DNA of 64,000 nt, from positions 1 to 64,000 of the forward strand of contig LUCM01008712.1 in the NCBI GenBank assembly GCA_008360955.1, in the 5' to 3' direction. The notes below the pieces were generated by a model, which worked only from the letters and a program-made list of their open reading frames with translations, had not been told where the DNA came from and did not search any database. Below, piece after piece: positions 1-10,860 of the stretch. The translations under genes were made by a program, and so were the position numbers. The first letter of the stretch is position 1; each line of letters opens with the position of its first letter. Source of the DNA: Fasciolopsis buskii. Its lineage: Eukaryota; Platyhelminthes; Trematoda; Plagiorchiida; Fasciolidae.

Positions 1-654
1 TGTTGGCAGAGCATATCAGGTGCAGGGAAATTCATGGTTAAAGCAATCCGAGACGAGAAAACCGATATAAGGAGGATTAATCGCGGTTATAGCTGTCATA
101 GAAACCAGCATCCTTCTGCTATCACGGACCTTAATGTTATTTCGTGTTGTTGGCCGAGATCTAGGTTTTGGAGACTCTACTGTACGCCCGAGGTGAACGT
201 AGTGGACGGACGCACGTTGAGCAAATAAGTCTGGAACCGGCATCCTTGACTGCCATACGCTGGAGGATGCTGTCAGCTGGGGGTCGGGGTGGGACTCTCA
301 ACTGTCGCCCAAAGGCGGACGAAAGCCTTGGGAGTGAATTCCGAGCAAGCGGAACCCCTGGACGTTCAGCGGCCCAGAGAACGACGAGGGTGATTTTTAC
401 GTGACCACAAATGCTACATGTGTAGGTAAAATGCGTTCGCAGTTACAATTCACACGTGGGGATGTAGATGTGGTGGCTGGCACTGACGTCTAATTGGAGC
501 TGGTGGAAGGGAGCAAGGAATCAATGGCGCGGGATAACTCATACAATAAGGGTGACAAATGAGATGGCATAACGGAAGGCTAGGTGCTGATCCTAGTGGC
601 TGAAAGCTACGATGCGCTGGAGGGCCACAAACTGAATACCCCAAACATACAGGC
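1..654. other. No gene identified
   Basis: I see no convincing coding sequence here. Open frames are short and overlap on both strands. The stretch lies directly upstream of the decayed endonuclease of a LINE and may be its 5' untranslated region, but nothing recognisable supports that. Confidence 0.4.
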
Positions 655-1090
655 TCTGGAAGTCAACAATGCAATTGGCGGCCCGAAGGTTTCAGTTTTA
701 AGTATGTATACAAATCCATAGTCAAAGCCAGCGGAGGACGGGTAACTGTTTGCTCATCTCAGTGCGGCTGTAGGGTCAGCGAACAAGCTTAACATACTTA
801 GAGATTTTAACGCTTCTGAGATTAGTGGAGTTTTCCAGACAGGTCTGTAAGTCTAATTTGGGTATCAACTCCCGGAGTTCGTGCGCGCAAATGGGATGGT
901 TCAGCATGTTACCCAAGCAACTCAATGGATATTCGACTAAGTATTTTCGGTCCTTGACGTCGCACTAAGGGGAACCCCGAAGGTTGCAGGAACCATTGAG
1001 TTGGAACAGCCAACAGGTAGGAGCAACCACGCAATAATCCACATGCAACTGAGTCTGCGAGGACCGTTTCCTCGAGAAATATGGCAACTT
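655..1090 (+). pseudogene. LINE endonuclease domain remnant
   Basis: The + strand translation in shifting frames gives RDFNASEI (near 803-823), matching the GDFNA(P)xxx strand of exonuclease-endonuclease-phosphatase LINE nucleases. It then gives NGMVQHVTQATQW (near 893-931) and SNHAII (near 1022-1046), which match the NxLxQHVxxPTRW and SDHAxI segments of CR1-type endonucleases. The catalytic GD has become RD and the SDH has become SNH. Several stops lie in between. The domain would have nicked target DNA to prime reverse transcription; this copy cannot. Confidence 0.7.
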
Positions 1091-1639
1091 CTTAATGACG
1101 GATAAAAGCACACTGCTGTTCTTGGGTCTTCGGACTCGGTGCGGAGTAGAACGAGGCAGCAACTACGCGGAGTGCCAATGGGAGGCAATTAAAAACAACC
1201 TGTTTGTTATAACAGAGTTAGTTGCGCCACTTCGCAGAACCAAACGAAATTGGATACCACCATGGTGTGGAAACAGAACCACAACAGCCTGCGAGTAAAA
1301 ACATAGGGCTTTCACGAGCTATAAGGATTTACTTGGCCATCGTGAGCATCCGAGTTAGGTACTGGGGAGATAGAAGAGCTCACACATCCAGCGACAGTGC
1401 CGAACTTACCGAGAGGAGTGCATCGTTGGAGCCGCCAAAAGCAAACCCAAAGCCAATTACAATTATGTGCAACCTAAAGCAGCTTTGCGAAAGGGCGTGA
1501 GTGAATCAAAAATCCATCATGAATTAGATCAACCAGCAACCACAAGAAAGTCAACCGTCCGTTGGAATTTCTCTCACCAGCACATATGCGAGACCAAAGG
1601 GCACGGGGGCAAACACTAGGTTATACAACCCTTTAGTTC

Positions 1640-2935
1640 GGGATGTCGGATGGGGCGGTCACGGCAAAGGAATTGCGGGAAATCCCAAAAAATGAACGCA
1701 TCAAGAGCGGAGGACTCTGATGGGATCCAACAAGCTCTAATAAAGCCACCAGTGAAACATTTCACCCAGCCCTTTACAGCATCGCTGGACGAAAAGCGGC
1801 GTCCCGCGGACTGCTTTTCGTATGCAGTTATACAGGTGCTGAGATACTTCTGGCACTTATGGACCAGTGGGTGTGACATACATTACGCCTAGAGCCTTAG
1901 AAGGGGGCCTACGCGACAGGGCAGTCAATCGTTTGGTGGCTAAATAGCGAGCGATAATGGAGCACTAAGGTTTTATCGGAAAATATTCTCGCACAGCTAA
2001 CTTGATGAGCTTTCTGCACGAGATAACAGATAGGATGTCAAGAGTGGAAGCATGTGCCATCTATAATTTTAGAAGGCCTTTGATTCCGTGAACCACATGC
2101 TTTTTGAGCCGAAATGTTAGGGGTTATTACTGGCTGCTAAAACGGACAGCTGGCTGACACGACGTCACGAAGGGTAGATCCTCCAGGGTGAGAGTCGAGC
2201 GGTCTATCTGGCATTAAAATGCTACACGCGCGTTGCTTCAGGGCCCTGCCTTAAGACCAGTGCTCTTCCTGATGTGTGTCTACGACATACCCAATGATTC
2301 CGATAATCCGTATCTCATGTTTGCTGACGACATAGAGCTATTAGGGACAGCAAATAGTGAGGCTCTCCAGAAGGATGTGGATGTAGTTTACCAGTGGTCT
2401 GTGAGACTGGAGCTTCTGTTGAACTCGAGCAAGTGCAAACAGCCCATTAAAGGAGACGCAAACCCCTTCGCCACATGAGTCTATCGGGGTAACAGATCGC
2501 GATGGAACAAGCGTAACAAACAAGGGACCTTTGGCTAGTAGTAAGCACTGAGGTCAAACCTAGCATGCGGTGTAAGAAAACGGTCATGAACGCTTAGCTC
2601 GCCTAAAGCCAAATTGGGACGGCTGTAGGATTTAGCAGCCCCAAGACCTTCCGACCAAGGCATTTGTCAGACCACGCTTAGATTGTTGTGTCCAAGCCTG
2701 GGTGCCGTGCTTTATAAGACATGAAAATGCTGATACATGTTTTGCGTATTTTTACATTCTGGTTTGAACAATTGAGGCATACGAGATATGAGCAGAGTCT
2801 GAGGGCGTTTGGCTTGCACTCCCTGGGAGGACATAAGGAAAGAAGTAACTCAATCAGGCCTTCAAGGTTATTAAGGGACTGGTGCAGGTGCGGGGTTGCC
2901 GTGAAGCCCTGTTCCAGACAAGAAGGAATGTAGTG
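1640..2935 (+). pseudogene. LINE reverse transcriptase remnant
   Basis: The fragments are collinear with CR1/Jockey-type reverse transcriptases. A DGAVTAKEL-like segment near 1650 is followed by a degenerate 'AFDSVNH' palm motif near 2070-2100, and by QGPALRPVLFL (near 2238-2270, from the QGSVLGPVLFL motif). FADDIELL follows near 2320-2345, with the catalytic FADD retained, and then WSVRLELLLNSSKCK near 2395-2440. A C-terminal segment near 2770-2930 keeps the YExSLRxxGLxSLxxxxxR pattern. The longest intact frame (2233-2478) covers only about 80 residues, so the copy is inactive. Confidence 0.75.
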
Positions 2936-3398
2936 AATGAGAACTCGATTGTAACTGCAGGGTTTCGATGCAAATCGTTTCGTGGTACGAGTGGTGAATC
3001 ATTGGAAAAAGCTACCAGAGTAAGTGGTCGAGGTAGGGTCAATGCGTGAATTTAAAGGGAGGCCAGATAATGCGGGGCTATCTTGTTTGGAGACAGTTTG
3101 CAAAGTGTAGGGTGGAGAAGAGGATCCGGATGGAAGCATTTTATTATTTTTGTTTCCATTTAAAATACCATAGAAATGAGGGTTGCGAGTTACATACAAG
3201 AGTCGCACCATAGGAACTGAAGACAGCATGCACCCACTTATTATCGAAACACCGTCTGATCCAAGAAGCTATATTTGCAAAAACCCGGACGATCAGAAAT
3301 TTCGCCGTGTAGCCCGGTAACCTTACTTGTACTGGATTCCTTTTTCGTCTTATTTGACAGGGGGATTTCTCAGCAAACCGAACTGAGAATGAGAAACG

Positions 3399-3426
3399 CA
3401 ACTGGTGGCATTTACGAAACTTCCAC
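3399..3426 (+). repeat. Putative left terminal inverted repeat of the Mutator-like element
   Basis: The 13-mer ACGAAACTTCCAC at 3414-3426 is the exact reverse complement of 7523-7535. The similarity extends outward imperfectly (CAACTGGTGG here, CCACAGCTG at 7542-7550). The pair brackets the transposase. No matching 9-bp target-site duplication was found just outside, so the true ends may lie further out. Confidence 0.45.
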
Positions 3427-3699
3427 CTTCGCGAAACGTTCATTTTTGGGGGCGTTCAAACCTTTGGACATAACTCGTCCACCAGCGATAACTGATAATT
3501 ACAAACTGTCCACCCCGCAATAACTGGTAACGTTTGCCGTTAACTGTCAGCTGTTACTGGTTTTCAACGTGGTGAAAAAATGATCAATCAGAAGGAGCCA
3601 AGCTAGGACGATATTATTGATATATTGTGCAGAAAAAAGTCCATTTAGCATGCCAAACCCGTAAAAGGTATTGGCTGTGATAGTGAAAATGACCATTTT

Positions 3700-4360
3700 G
3701 TATTGCGTATTTTCGTTGATGGCTGGGAAATAGAAAACGTATATAAATATCTGTCTGCCCCAGGATAGCGAAGATGTCTACTTAAATATAATTTACGCAT
3801 ATATATATATGTATAAATATGAATTTATATATGTAAACATACGTATGCACCAGGGTGATGTAACAATTATGTACATTTTTGCTGCGTAATCGTCACATGA
3901 ATTGAGTTTTTCGACTTTATGCCTTGAGTTGTTACTTAAATCGATATAAAGTGGCCAAAATTTTTATATGTACATGTACATATATATNATATATATTTGT
4001 CTATATATACATATAGAAACGAAAACACGTAAAGAAATAGATGTGCACCTATAGGTATATAGTGTGAACATTTACATGGTGGAACGTAATAAATTCATAT
4101 ACGTGTGTATAGTAGACACACGTATATGTAATTATATATACATAAATTTATATATATACAGCTATGTATGTTTCCACTGGACATGTACATCATATGCGTT
4201 GTTCCGTCGACATGCACTAGAAATCTATTAAATAAATGTCCTTAAACATTTGTGGTCCCATGTGGGAAGACTACATACGCATACCTCGGTATAGCAATTA
4301 ATGTTAACGCACGCAATGATTTCCTTATCTGATAATATATGCATATATCCAATAACCGCT
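3700..4360. repeat. AT-rich simple sequence (TATA/ATAT/ACGTATAT)
   Basis: Alternating TA/ATAT runs mix with ACGTATAT and GTATAT motifs, and there are no open frames of note. One undetermined base lies at 3988 inside a TATATA run, so the tract may be wrongly sized in the assembly. Confidence 0.7.
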
Positions 4361-4385
4361 TAGTCGTACGATATATGCATATATC
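4335..4385. repeat. Two ATATATGCATATAT palindromes
   Basis: A 14-bp perfect palindrome (4335-4348) and a 16-bp perfect palindrome, GATATATGCATATATC (4370-4385), share a core and lie 21 bp apart. They could extrude as cruciforms. They fall in the non-coding 3' part of the putative Mutator-like element; no function is assigned. Confidence 0.6.
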
Positions 4386-4472
4386 GCAGTTTGCCCCGTC
4401 GGGTAGTCATACTAACGTTAAATGCCCAAAGGCAAACTATACGACCCCTCTGCAAACCCCGTGTCATGTCTA

Positions 4473-4506
4473 TCGCCATCTGTCTTTGGTCAGGTATAGA
4501 TGGCGA
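4473..4506. repeat. 9-bp perfect hairpin
   Basis: TCGCCATCT at 4473-4481 is repeated inverted as AGATGGCGA at 4498-4506 around a 16-base loop. It lies downstream of the transposase frames and could be a structured element of the transposon's 3' region. No known motif was recognised. Confidence 0.5.
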
Positions 4507-4735
4507 ACGACATCTATAAGCATCCCTAGACAAACGCAAACCTGTCTGCCTCAGCATACACTTCTGACATTCGCATGCGTACAGTGGACTAGTTTCACTA
4601 CTCCGAAACGAATGAGCACCGAAACCCCAACCTTTGTTGCGCACGTGAAGGAAGACTCACGTAGCAACAACCTAGTACACAATGAAGTCATAACAGAAAT
4701 AAATGATTTTGGAAATCGGTGACGGTAATCAAATA

Positions 4736-4890
4736 GCGGTGGCCCCAAAAAGGGCCCTGGTGGCCCCATGGGGGCCGTGGGGGCGTCCTCGTCAACCCCG
4801 TCCCTCCCGCGGTCCTTGTTCCTTGCACATCCGTCGTCTTCCGTGGGCCTCCGGGGTCCTCTTCATCCGTCCAACGTCGTCTTAGGCTCT
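4736..4890. repeat. GC-rich, G/C-run block
   Basis: GGGGCC/GGCCCC runs, including the palindrome-like GGCCCCATGGGGGCC, stand out against AT-rich flanks. Proline/glycine-rich frames on both strands result from this composition and are not called as genes. Confidence 0.55.
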
Positions 4891-4938
4891 TAAGGTTAAC
4901 CTGCAATGGAAATGGTGAATATTAGCATTAATAACACC

Positions 4939-5631
4939 TTATGCTGATAAACAATTTACACAGATGTACACCTCTTGGTCCAGGTAGTTGGCGCATTGCC
5001 AGTGAATCCAATGTTGACATAAGTCGCATTGCACCCACTCCGTTGTTTCGTCCAAATCCAGCAAGGGCTGCTGCAGCCGGCAGACGGCGCATAGGTCCTG
5101 TGTGATTGGTGAAGGTGGCGGCTCCGAATGCCTGCGTTTCTTCAGCCTCTGTAGTCTGTAGCCAGTAGAAGTCATGACGGCGTGCTTCCTAAAGTTAACC
5201 AACTGTAAGGGATCACCAACGATTTTTATATCAACGTCGTCAGTGTCCCGGGGCGCAAGGGAAGCCTCATGTTTTGAAGACGCAGGCAACCTTACGGATG
5301 ACGAGTTGCCGGGAATCCGTTCAACCGTCTTCCCAACTTTCCGTGTCCCATCACTGCGAACGGCATTATCGACGTATGTGCTAACTCCTGCGTGGTTCTT
5401 TGTGGGCACCACGGTGAATTCTTTAACTGCCGCTATCAATTTAGCTATATGTCGTAGTTGCTCTGATAAACGCCCTGACGCGGCTTCGCTCACGGTCAGT
5501 GAAGACACGCATGTCCTGACAAGCTTCCCCAAAGAGGGACATTTTATCTTCTTTTTTTGAAAGTTAAATGTTCCTCCGAGACGATGCATTCCTTCTGGGG
5601 TGAGGGCGACTGGGGATTTTAACCCTCGCAT
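4939..5631 (-). CDS. C-terminal part of MULE transposase frame with PHD finger
   Basis: This is a 230-residue open frame on the transposase strand, 110 bp downstream of the DDE-core frame. Its C-terminus (residues about 181-228) is a PHD zinc finger with the full C4-H-C3 series: CAVC, CDLC, HWQC and CVNC, with WIH just before. PHD fingers bind histone tails, often H3K4, so a role in choosing or reading chromatin targets is inferred. The N-terminal 180 residues are basic, serine-rich and unrecognised. The first ATG is directly preceded by an in-frame stop. The frame is therefore either a 3' exon of the transposase (joined by an intron I could not fix), or separated from it by decay. Confidence 0.6.
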   Translation of the reverse strand: MRGLKSPVALTPEGMHRLGGTFNFQKKKIKCPSLGKLVRTCVSSLTVSEAASGRLSEQLRHIAKLIAAVKEFTVVPTKNHAGVSTYVDNAVRSDGTRKVGKTVERIPGNSSSVRLPASSKHEASLAPRDTDDVDIKIVGDPLQLVNFRKHAVMTSTGYRLQRLKKRRHSEPPPSPITQDLCAVCRLQQPLLDLDETTEWVQCDLCQHWIHWQCANYLDQEVYICVNCLSA

Positions 5632-5741
5632 TCATACCCCCATCGACCTACTGGAAGTCTGGCTGCGTCATACCTCAGGAAGGAACTGACACGCAATATG
5701 TGGCTGCATTGTAGCAGCCACTGGTTCCAGAAAGTGCACGT

Positions 5742-7384
5742 TCATGACGGCTGAACGCCCATCAGTACACGTGCACCGCATGATTTGGAACACCCTTCTT
5801 CCCAAGACCCGCTTGCCTTCTGAAGGTAAATTAACTTGTGCGCTTCCAGGTGGGCCTGGAGTGCATTTCTTGCGAACTGACTAATTCTGCTTAGCAGGGC
5901 ACCATACATCTCCAAGCCTGCGGGAGGGACGTCGGTGCCCAGAATTTCTCTAATGACGCGGCAACGCCTAGCCTCGACTAACTCTTCCGTGCGCCGCAGT
6001 ATTTGCGAGAAAACATCAAAAAGCGTGAATCTCATTGACAGACCACGCTTTAAATGCCTATTTTCCACCTCAACCCTATTAGTCGTAAAAGTACCAAAAT
6101 TTAGCGCCCACTTTACACTGCACATAGCCCACATAGATCCGTACGACAGCCACGCACGTTGAAAGTACGTGAGCACCGACGGACACCGAACTCCTATTGC
6201 AGCCTTAAACTTATCAAACTCGACCTCCGTAGATGCAAACACTAAATTGCGCATCCACTGATGAATGCGCTTCCTGTCCCCTTCAACAATTACCGGAGGG
6301 CTGCCGCAGCGGTGACGCATGTCCATGAGGACATGAAACCGACAAAATATTACACATGCTTCCGGGTATGCCGCTTGAAACGCTTTCAACTGCGCCAAGC
6401 TGCGGTCGACGATTATCGTCCTAACCTTACTCGTCGCGGGCAACATATCCTTCATAGCAATAGTCGCTCTGCGGTAGCTTGCTCCGCTTTCGCTAGGGAG
6501 CAGAGCACAAAACATTGACGGTCCTAACCCACTATCATCTACTATCATGGCACGCCACAGCACGTACCCACCGCAGTTAAGCTGGTGGGTCGCGTCTGCT
6601 AACATCACCTCGCAGTAATGTTCAGCTAAATGCCTGACACTGTCAGGCACGAAGAACGCAAGGCTAACTACATCCTCCCTTTTGAGTAACCTGAGACTAC
6701 TTTGTCCGCGTAATAAAACTTTAACACGGACAACGTCGTTCCGGTCATCCATTAATCGGAATTTACGCCTAAGACTATCAATATCTCGAACCGTAACTAG
6801 GCGGTTGAACTTATCCCGCGCATATCGACAAACCTCTCTAGAATTTCCAAAAATTTCTATTATGCTGATTACGTGCGCCTCCTGCTCTGGGGTTAGCTTA
6901 TGATTGCGCGCGTAATAACGGTCATGAGACCGACGGAACGAATCATTGTTTTGGAGACGACTTCCTACCACCTGATATTGCTTGCTATTTGCAAGCAAAA
7001 TGACGAATGCCGGGCAGTCAATAATTTGAAACCTGCAAATAAATATTACTTGCAAAAATAATAGATTTACCAACGGCCACTTTGATTTCTGCGGTGTTTG
7101 TGTACACAGCAGTACTTGATCCTATAGTAAGGAAAAGAAGGAAGAGGCCGCGGATGCTCTCGGAGCCAGTTTCCGGAGCTGACACTGTGATATTTATAAA
7201 ACGGCGTAAGCGTCTTATGCTGGAAAACCCTAAAATCAGATTCAAAATCGGGAAAACGCATAAAAACGGCGAACGTAACGTCTAAACACTTCAGAATCAT
7301 CAACATGGGCAGCGGTAGCGTGCGCACGAACAGCCATGACAGCCATAAGAGCGCAAGTGAGGCAATTTCCGGTTTCTCATACAC
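5742..7384 (-). CDS. Mutator-like transposase (two exons, DDE core)
   Basis: Splicing exon 1 (7384-7071) to exon 2 (7032-5742) over a 38-nt intron gives a continuous protein of about 534 residues. Residues 40-140 resemble the FAR1/ZSWIM-type N-terminal DNA-binding region, including YCCVHKHRR and DCPAFVILL around the junction. The MULE catalytic core follows: D251 (MLADATHQ), D314 (IIVDRSLAQLKAF), the MULE CxxH motif C335/H338 (CRFHV) and E426 (TTNRVEVENRHLKRGL). The DDE triad is therefore complete. The frame ends without a SWIM finger. A shifted frame just downstream (about 5764-5776) encodes CTC, which resembles the first half of one, so a frameshift probably removed the C-terminus. The start at 7384 is the first ATG and may not be the real one. 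Confidence 0.75.
7033..7070 (-). other. 38-nt intron in the transposase gene
   Basis: On the minus strand GTAAAT...TTTGCAG removes 38 bases. It joins two frames that individually stop (HRRNQSGRW| and |FQIIDCPAF) into one protein with the expected domain order. The codon TGG is rebuilt across the junction. Very short introns are common in flatworms. Confidence 0.65.
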
Positions 7385-7522
7385 TTGTACCCAAAATCAT
7401 CCGATTAAACAACGATCACGTTATCCAGATTAACATTTCCATGATTTCCGAAAAATGCCCAATAACATTTATTCCATTTCCGTAACAATTCTTTTTTGGC
7501 TTCACAGGAGCGAATTTTCAAC

Positions 7523-7550
7523 GTGGAAGTTTCGTCACTAACCACAGCTG
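7523..7550 (-). repeat. Putative right terminal inverted repeat of the Mutator-like element
   Basis: GTGGAAGTTTCGT at 7523-7535 is the exact complement of 3414-3426. It lies about 140 bp upstream of the transposase start, as expected for a 5' terminal repeat carrying the promoter. Confidence 0.45.
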
Positions 7551-9235
7551 GTAGTTGTTGACGCTAAACGGTGCTCACACCATAGAAGGATCTCCGGACG
7601 CCCAATTGACAGTTGAGGTCACTGCTGTCCAGTGAGATCTGACCTGAACTGAAGAAGAGAGGAGATCACAATCTGGACGTTGCCGGCCCTGCTGCATTCC
7701 TGTGCTTCTCTTCCCTCAATTCTAGTTGTTTCCCGGTATTATTGTCTGGTACTATACAGTCATGTTGCCGACTGACCAGATTGTGGTTAGATATTTAACC
7801 ATCTGTTGTATCTTGGGAATCTAGATATTTGCCGCGCATGTCGATTTCATTGCGCGTATAACCTCACGGTGATAAGGATGCATTCGAAAGCGGAGACCAC
7901 CGTCGAGTTATGCGCCAGCTAAAATCTTTTGAAGTGAAAGCCCACGCAGGTAAGCGGGGCAGTATAAAGTTTCGGGAAGCTGCCGACATAGACGGTATTG
8001 GAATGAGCTGCTGTCAAAGCTACGATTGTGGCTATTGCATAAGGGTACATCAAAATAAGGTTGATTTTTCTTAGACTCCTACGCTAGATTCAGTCATATC
8101 GCCTATTATTTTGCCGCTGTAAATCACAGCGCAGTGGTTTAAATTAGATTCAATTGTTTGGGAAGTAGAACGAATTGTCCTAACGCGAATCCCGCATTAT
8201 GTTTGCATACCCTTATTCTGTGACCACTCGTGCGTCACTCTTACTCGGCTCCGTACGGCTACAATACTGGCAACCCCGGCACTTGACCAGCACAAGGAAA
8301 AGATGGTTGGAATCGGTAGCAGGTTGAGTATATTCGGACGGGTGCGTGCGTGAGCAACGCACGAGTGGCGACCGCGCTTGGCGGTCAACGTTCGGTTAAA
8401 CAAGCTATCTGGAGAAACGAATCCAAGTTCTGCTATAAAGTAAATACTCTAGAATAACAGTCGTACTTGTTTATATCGCGACTTTTTTGAAATTAAGACT
8501 TGATCCTGATGACTTCGAAATTTTTGAGGTTACGGTTTTCTGCATGGAGTGCTAACATTACCGATCACCTATAACAATTTCCAGGATTACGTGGCAGGTA
8601 ACTAAAAAAATGAGCAGTAGGCCAATGATTCGACTGCTTTCGGAACTTCAGAATTTCACGCGGACGACACGTTTGTGGAAAGGTGGGTTTGGGTTCCTGG
8701 GGATTAGACCTCGCGTAACACTGACATGGACCTGCTATCGCAAGCAATGGAGAAGGAATTTCTCACTTTTTTACCATTGGAAATGACGAGTAAAAGTAAC
8801 GGTCAGCTGGTTTTATCGTTGTTTCAACAAAGAGACTAGTCAGTCGTGTTTGCAGGGTTTGCACGGACGTCCAGTTTCGCTGATTTCGCGAGCTGGGTTT
8901 TCTACCGTCCGCATAAATCTCACAATAGTCGATGCACCGGACATCAGTTGCTCCGTTTGATGTCCGCTGGTCCGTGCCCCGGATGCCACAAACAATGTGA
9001 AAGAAATTACGAAGCCTAAGAAGTGACCGCAAAGAATGGTGGATAGGGGAAGACAAGGGGATTGAAAAGATCGGCTATTGGCAGTGCTCGGCATCTTTAG
9101 CGACTGATTAGGAGTATTGATTCGCGAAAACCAAGTGCAATTAAGGTGGTCAAAAAATCCGGATGCTCATTAATTCGCGGTCACCAGTGTCGCCTGCGGC
9201 GTTGCACGGAACATTTTATGGAGTCGTTTAGTTGA
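7551..9235. other. No gene identified
   Basis: The open frames on both strands are under 100 codons and none resembles a known family. No tail, microsatellite or inverted repeat stands out. Old unrecognisable repeat remains are likely but unproven. Confidence 0.4.
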
Positions 9236-9800
9236 CCCAATTTGTCAGTGGGGCTCCCACACGTACCTTCAAGGGAAGCAATGGATAGAGATACCAGTCT
9301 TCTATCGGAAATGGTTATACGCAAAATAGATTCCCTGAAAAGTGATAAGATAACTGAACCAGATGAGTTATCGACATCTTTTTCCAGGGATTGTGACCAA
9401 ATATTATCATCGAAGTTAAGGAAACTGGGGTCAACCCAGGCAAGGGAACAGATTCATCAGGACTGGCGTAGATCGATGATAGAGCCGATTCAAGAAAAAA
9501 GTAATAAGTATTCGTGTGGAAATCACAGAGGAATTGGTTTTGGCAAATGTTGCATCCACGCTTCCCGAGCATAGTTCTCCGCCGAGTTTAGGGTACTCGC
9601 AAAAGAGCCAGGTGTAAGAACCAATTTTGTTTCCGACCCGACATGAGCTGTATTGACCAGATCTTTACTCTGCGGCAAACTTCAGCACCTTCGACTAACT
9701 CATGATCTCCGTCTCCCCTTGTATGAAAGGGGTTTTCAATCCTGTCAACTGCAACTCTTTGGCACCGCCTCTTATTCCAAACCGTGTCACAGACATTCAT
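9236..9800 (+). mobile_element. Decayed RTE-type reverse transcriptase fragment
   Basis: Short collinear matches run along the + strand to the RTE family seen elsewhere in the window. KIDSLKSDKITEPDELS (about 9322-9375) matches the IRxLKxxKAAGPDELP segment, SCGNHRGIGF (about 9510-9545) the NHRGIS segment, and FRPDMSCIDQIFTLRQT (about 9633-9683) the FRPGRGCIDQIFTLRQ segment. Frameshifts separate them. It is older and more diverged than copies A-D. Confidence 0.65.
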
Positions 9801-10279
9801 TTAGCCTCTCCATTCTCCGTATGAAAGTAGTCTTTGAACCATCGTTCTTTGTATTTGGTATTTGTACTTATATTTACGTCCCAGCAACGTTCACTAGCAG
9901 AAGGAAAAGGGATAAAGGCGTAGTAAAATATCATCTAAGCAGTACATGAAATACCTAAATAAATAAAGAACGATTTCGAATGTAGTAACGCCACTAAACG
10001 CCTCGTTGTAAAACAACCTGCCATCGTTTGGGCTGATCTCGTGGACTCCAACGCGATGGTCTAGCTGAACCCACACGAGCCAGTCCATTGGTTTTCTGTC
10101 CCTTTTTGTGTCGTTATCGAATGGTCACTTCGACTCAACACCCAAACACAACTTGCCCCGGAGAACAATATACAGCGAGGCAGCCTTTCTGTGGGTGTGT
10201 GCAACTCATGGCCGAATCCACTCAGCCCTTATGAAGCTTAAACCATGATGTAACGTCTGGGTTGTTGACAAATTTGGCC

Positions 10280-10860
10280 AGTCGCACTCTGCCAATACTA
10301 CAAAGGCAATCGTATCCAAGAGCCGAAAGTCCTCGCATACCCGTCCTCACCGGTCATGTTTCTGATGCGCTACGGGTAGTCAACCATTTTTCCCTTGCAG
10401 AGGTGATAGCCTGTAGTTTCTGCCCTCCCAACTCTCCTCTCATTTGAAAATTTTCCCTCCTTCCGGTCTGTAAGTCGCTTGATAAGGCAGAAATCTTTGC
10501 CTGAAACCACACTTTCTGTCAGCACTTTTTCTGTTTTTTTTTTCGTCTTCTTCCAAACCATGCTGATCTTCTTGCTACATTAACAAGAAAGATCCGCCAA
10601 AATCTTTCCAACCTGAAGGTCTCCGGAGCGGAAGGTCTGCATGGTATTACGCCGATCGTCCTGACAATGCGTGCCCCAGAGTTAACCTCTATACCTCGTA
10701 ATTTTCTCCCTCCCCGTCTCAATCGGAGCATTCTCCCTGTTAATGGAAGAAGGCAATTATTCTTCCTGTACCAAAACTTGGAGACCATTCTAACCCCAAC
10801 AGCTACCTTCCCGTTACACCTACCTCCGTATCTGCCACAATGAGACTGCACATTGACATG
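10280..10860 (+). mobile_element. Decayed Jockey-like reverse transcriptase fragment
   Basis: From about 10560 the + strand reads ADLLATLTRKIRQNLSNLKV and then SGAEGLHGITPIVL, APELTSIPRNF, and segments like 'GTFP...AxxxPVPKxGD'. This is the N-terminal part of a Jockey/Rex-type reverse transcriptase, where the consensus is GPDGIxPxVLKxCAPELxxxL. It differs from the CR1-like and RTE elements nearby. The fragment ends where RTE copy A begins, so A appears to have inserted into or next to it. Confidence 0.6.

Larger units (their letters stand above)
655..3070 (+). mobile_element. Decayed CR1/Jockey-type LINE (endonuclease plus reverse transcriptase)
   Basis: This is a heavily mutated non-LTR retrotransposon. 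The order is normal for a LINE ORF2: an apurinic endonuclease remnant (about 655-1090), a linker, a reverse transcriptase (about 1640-2480) and a C-terminal region (to about 2935). Stops and frameshifts interrupt it throughout. The reverse transcriptase keeps a recognisable MFADDIELL stretch and an SSKCK motif typical of CR1/Jockey-like elements, unlike the RTE-type elements elsewhere in the window. No tail or target-site duplication was found, so both ends are approximate. Confidence 0.75.
3399..7550 (-). mobile_element. Mutator-like (MULE) DNA transposon
   Basis: A transposase with a MULE DDE core lies on the minus strand between two short inverted repeats about 4.1 kb apart. A frame ending in a PHD finger lies downstream on the same strand. 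The 3' side of the element (about 3700-4900) is non-coding, with AT-rich simple sequence, palindromes and a GC-rich block. Mutator-like elements are known from schistosomes, so one in a fluke is expected. The coding part is strongly supported; the ends are tentative. Confidence 0.65.

Noticed and set aside
4339..4722. 127-codon plus-strand frame
   Set aside because: There is no family resemblance. It lies in the non-coding 3' side of the Mutator-like element among palindromes and has an overlapping minus frame of similar length.
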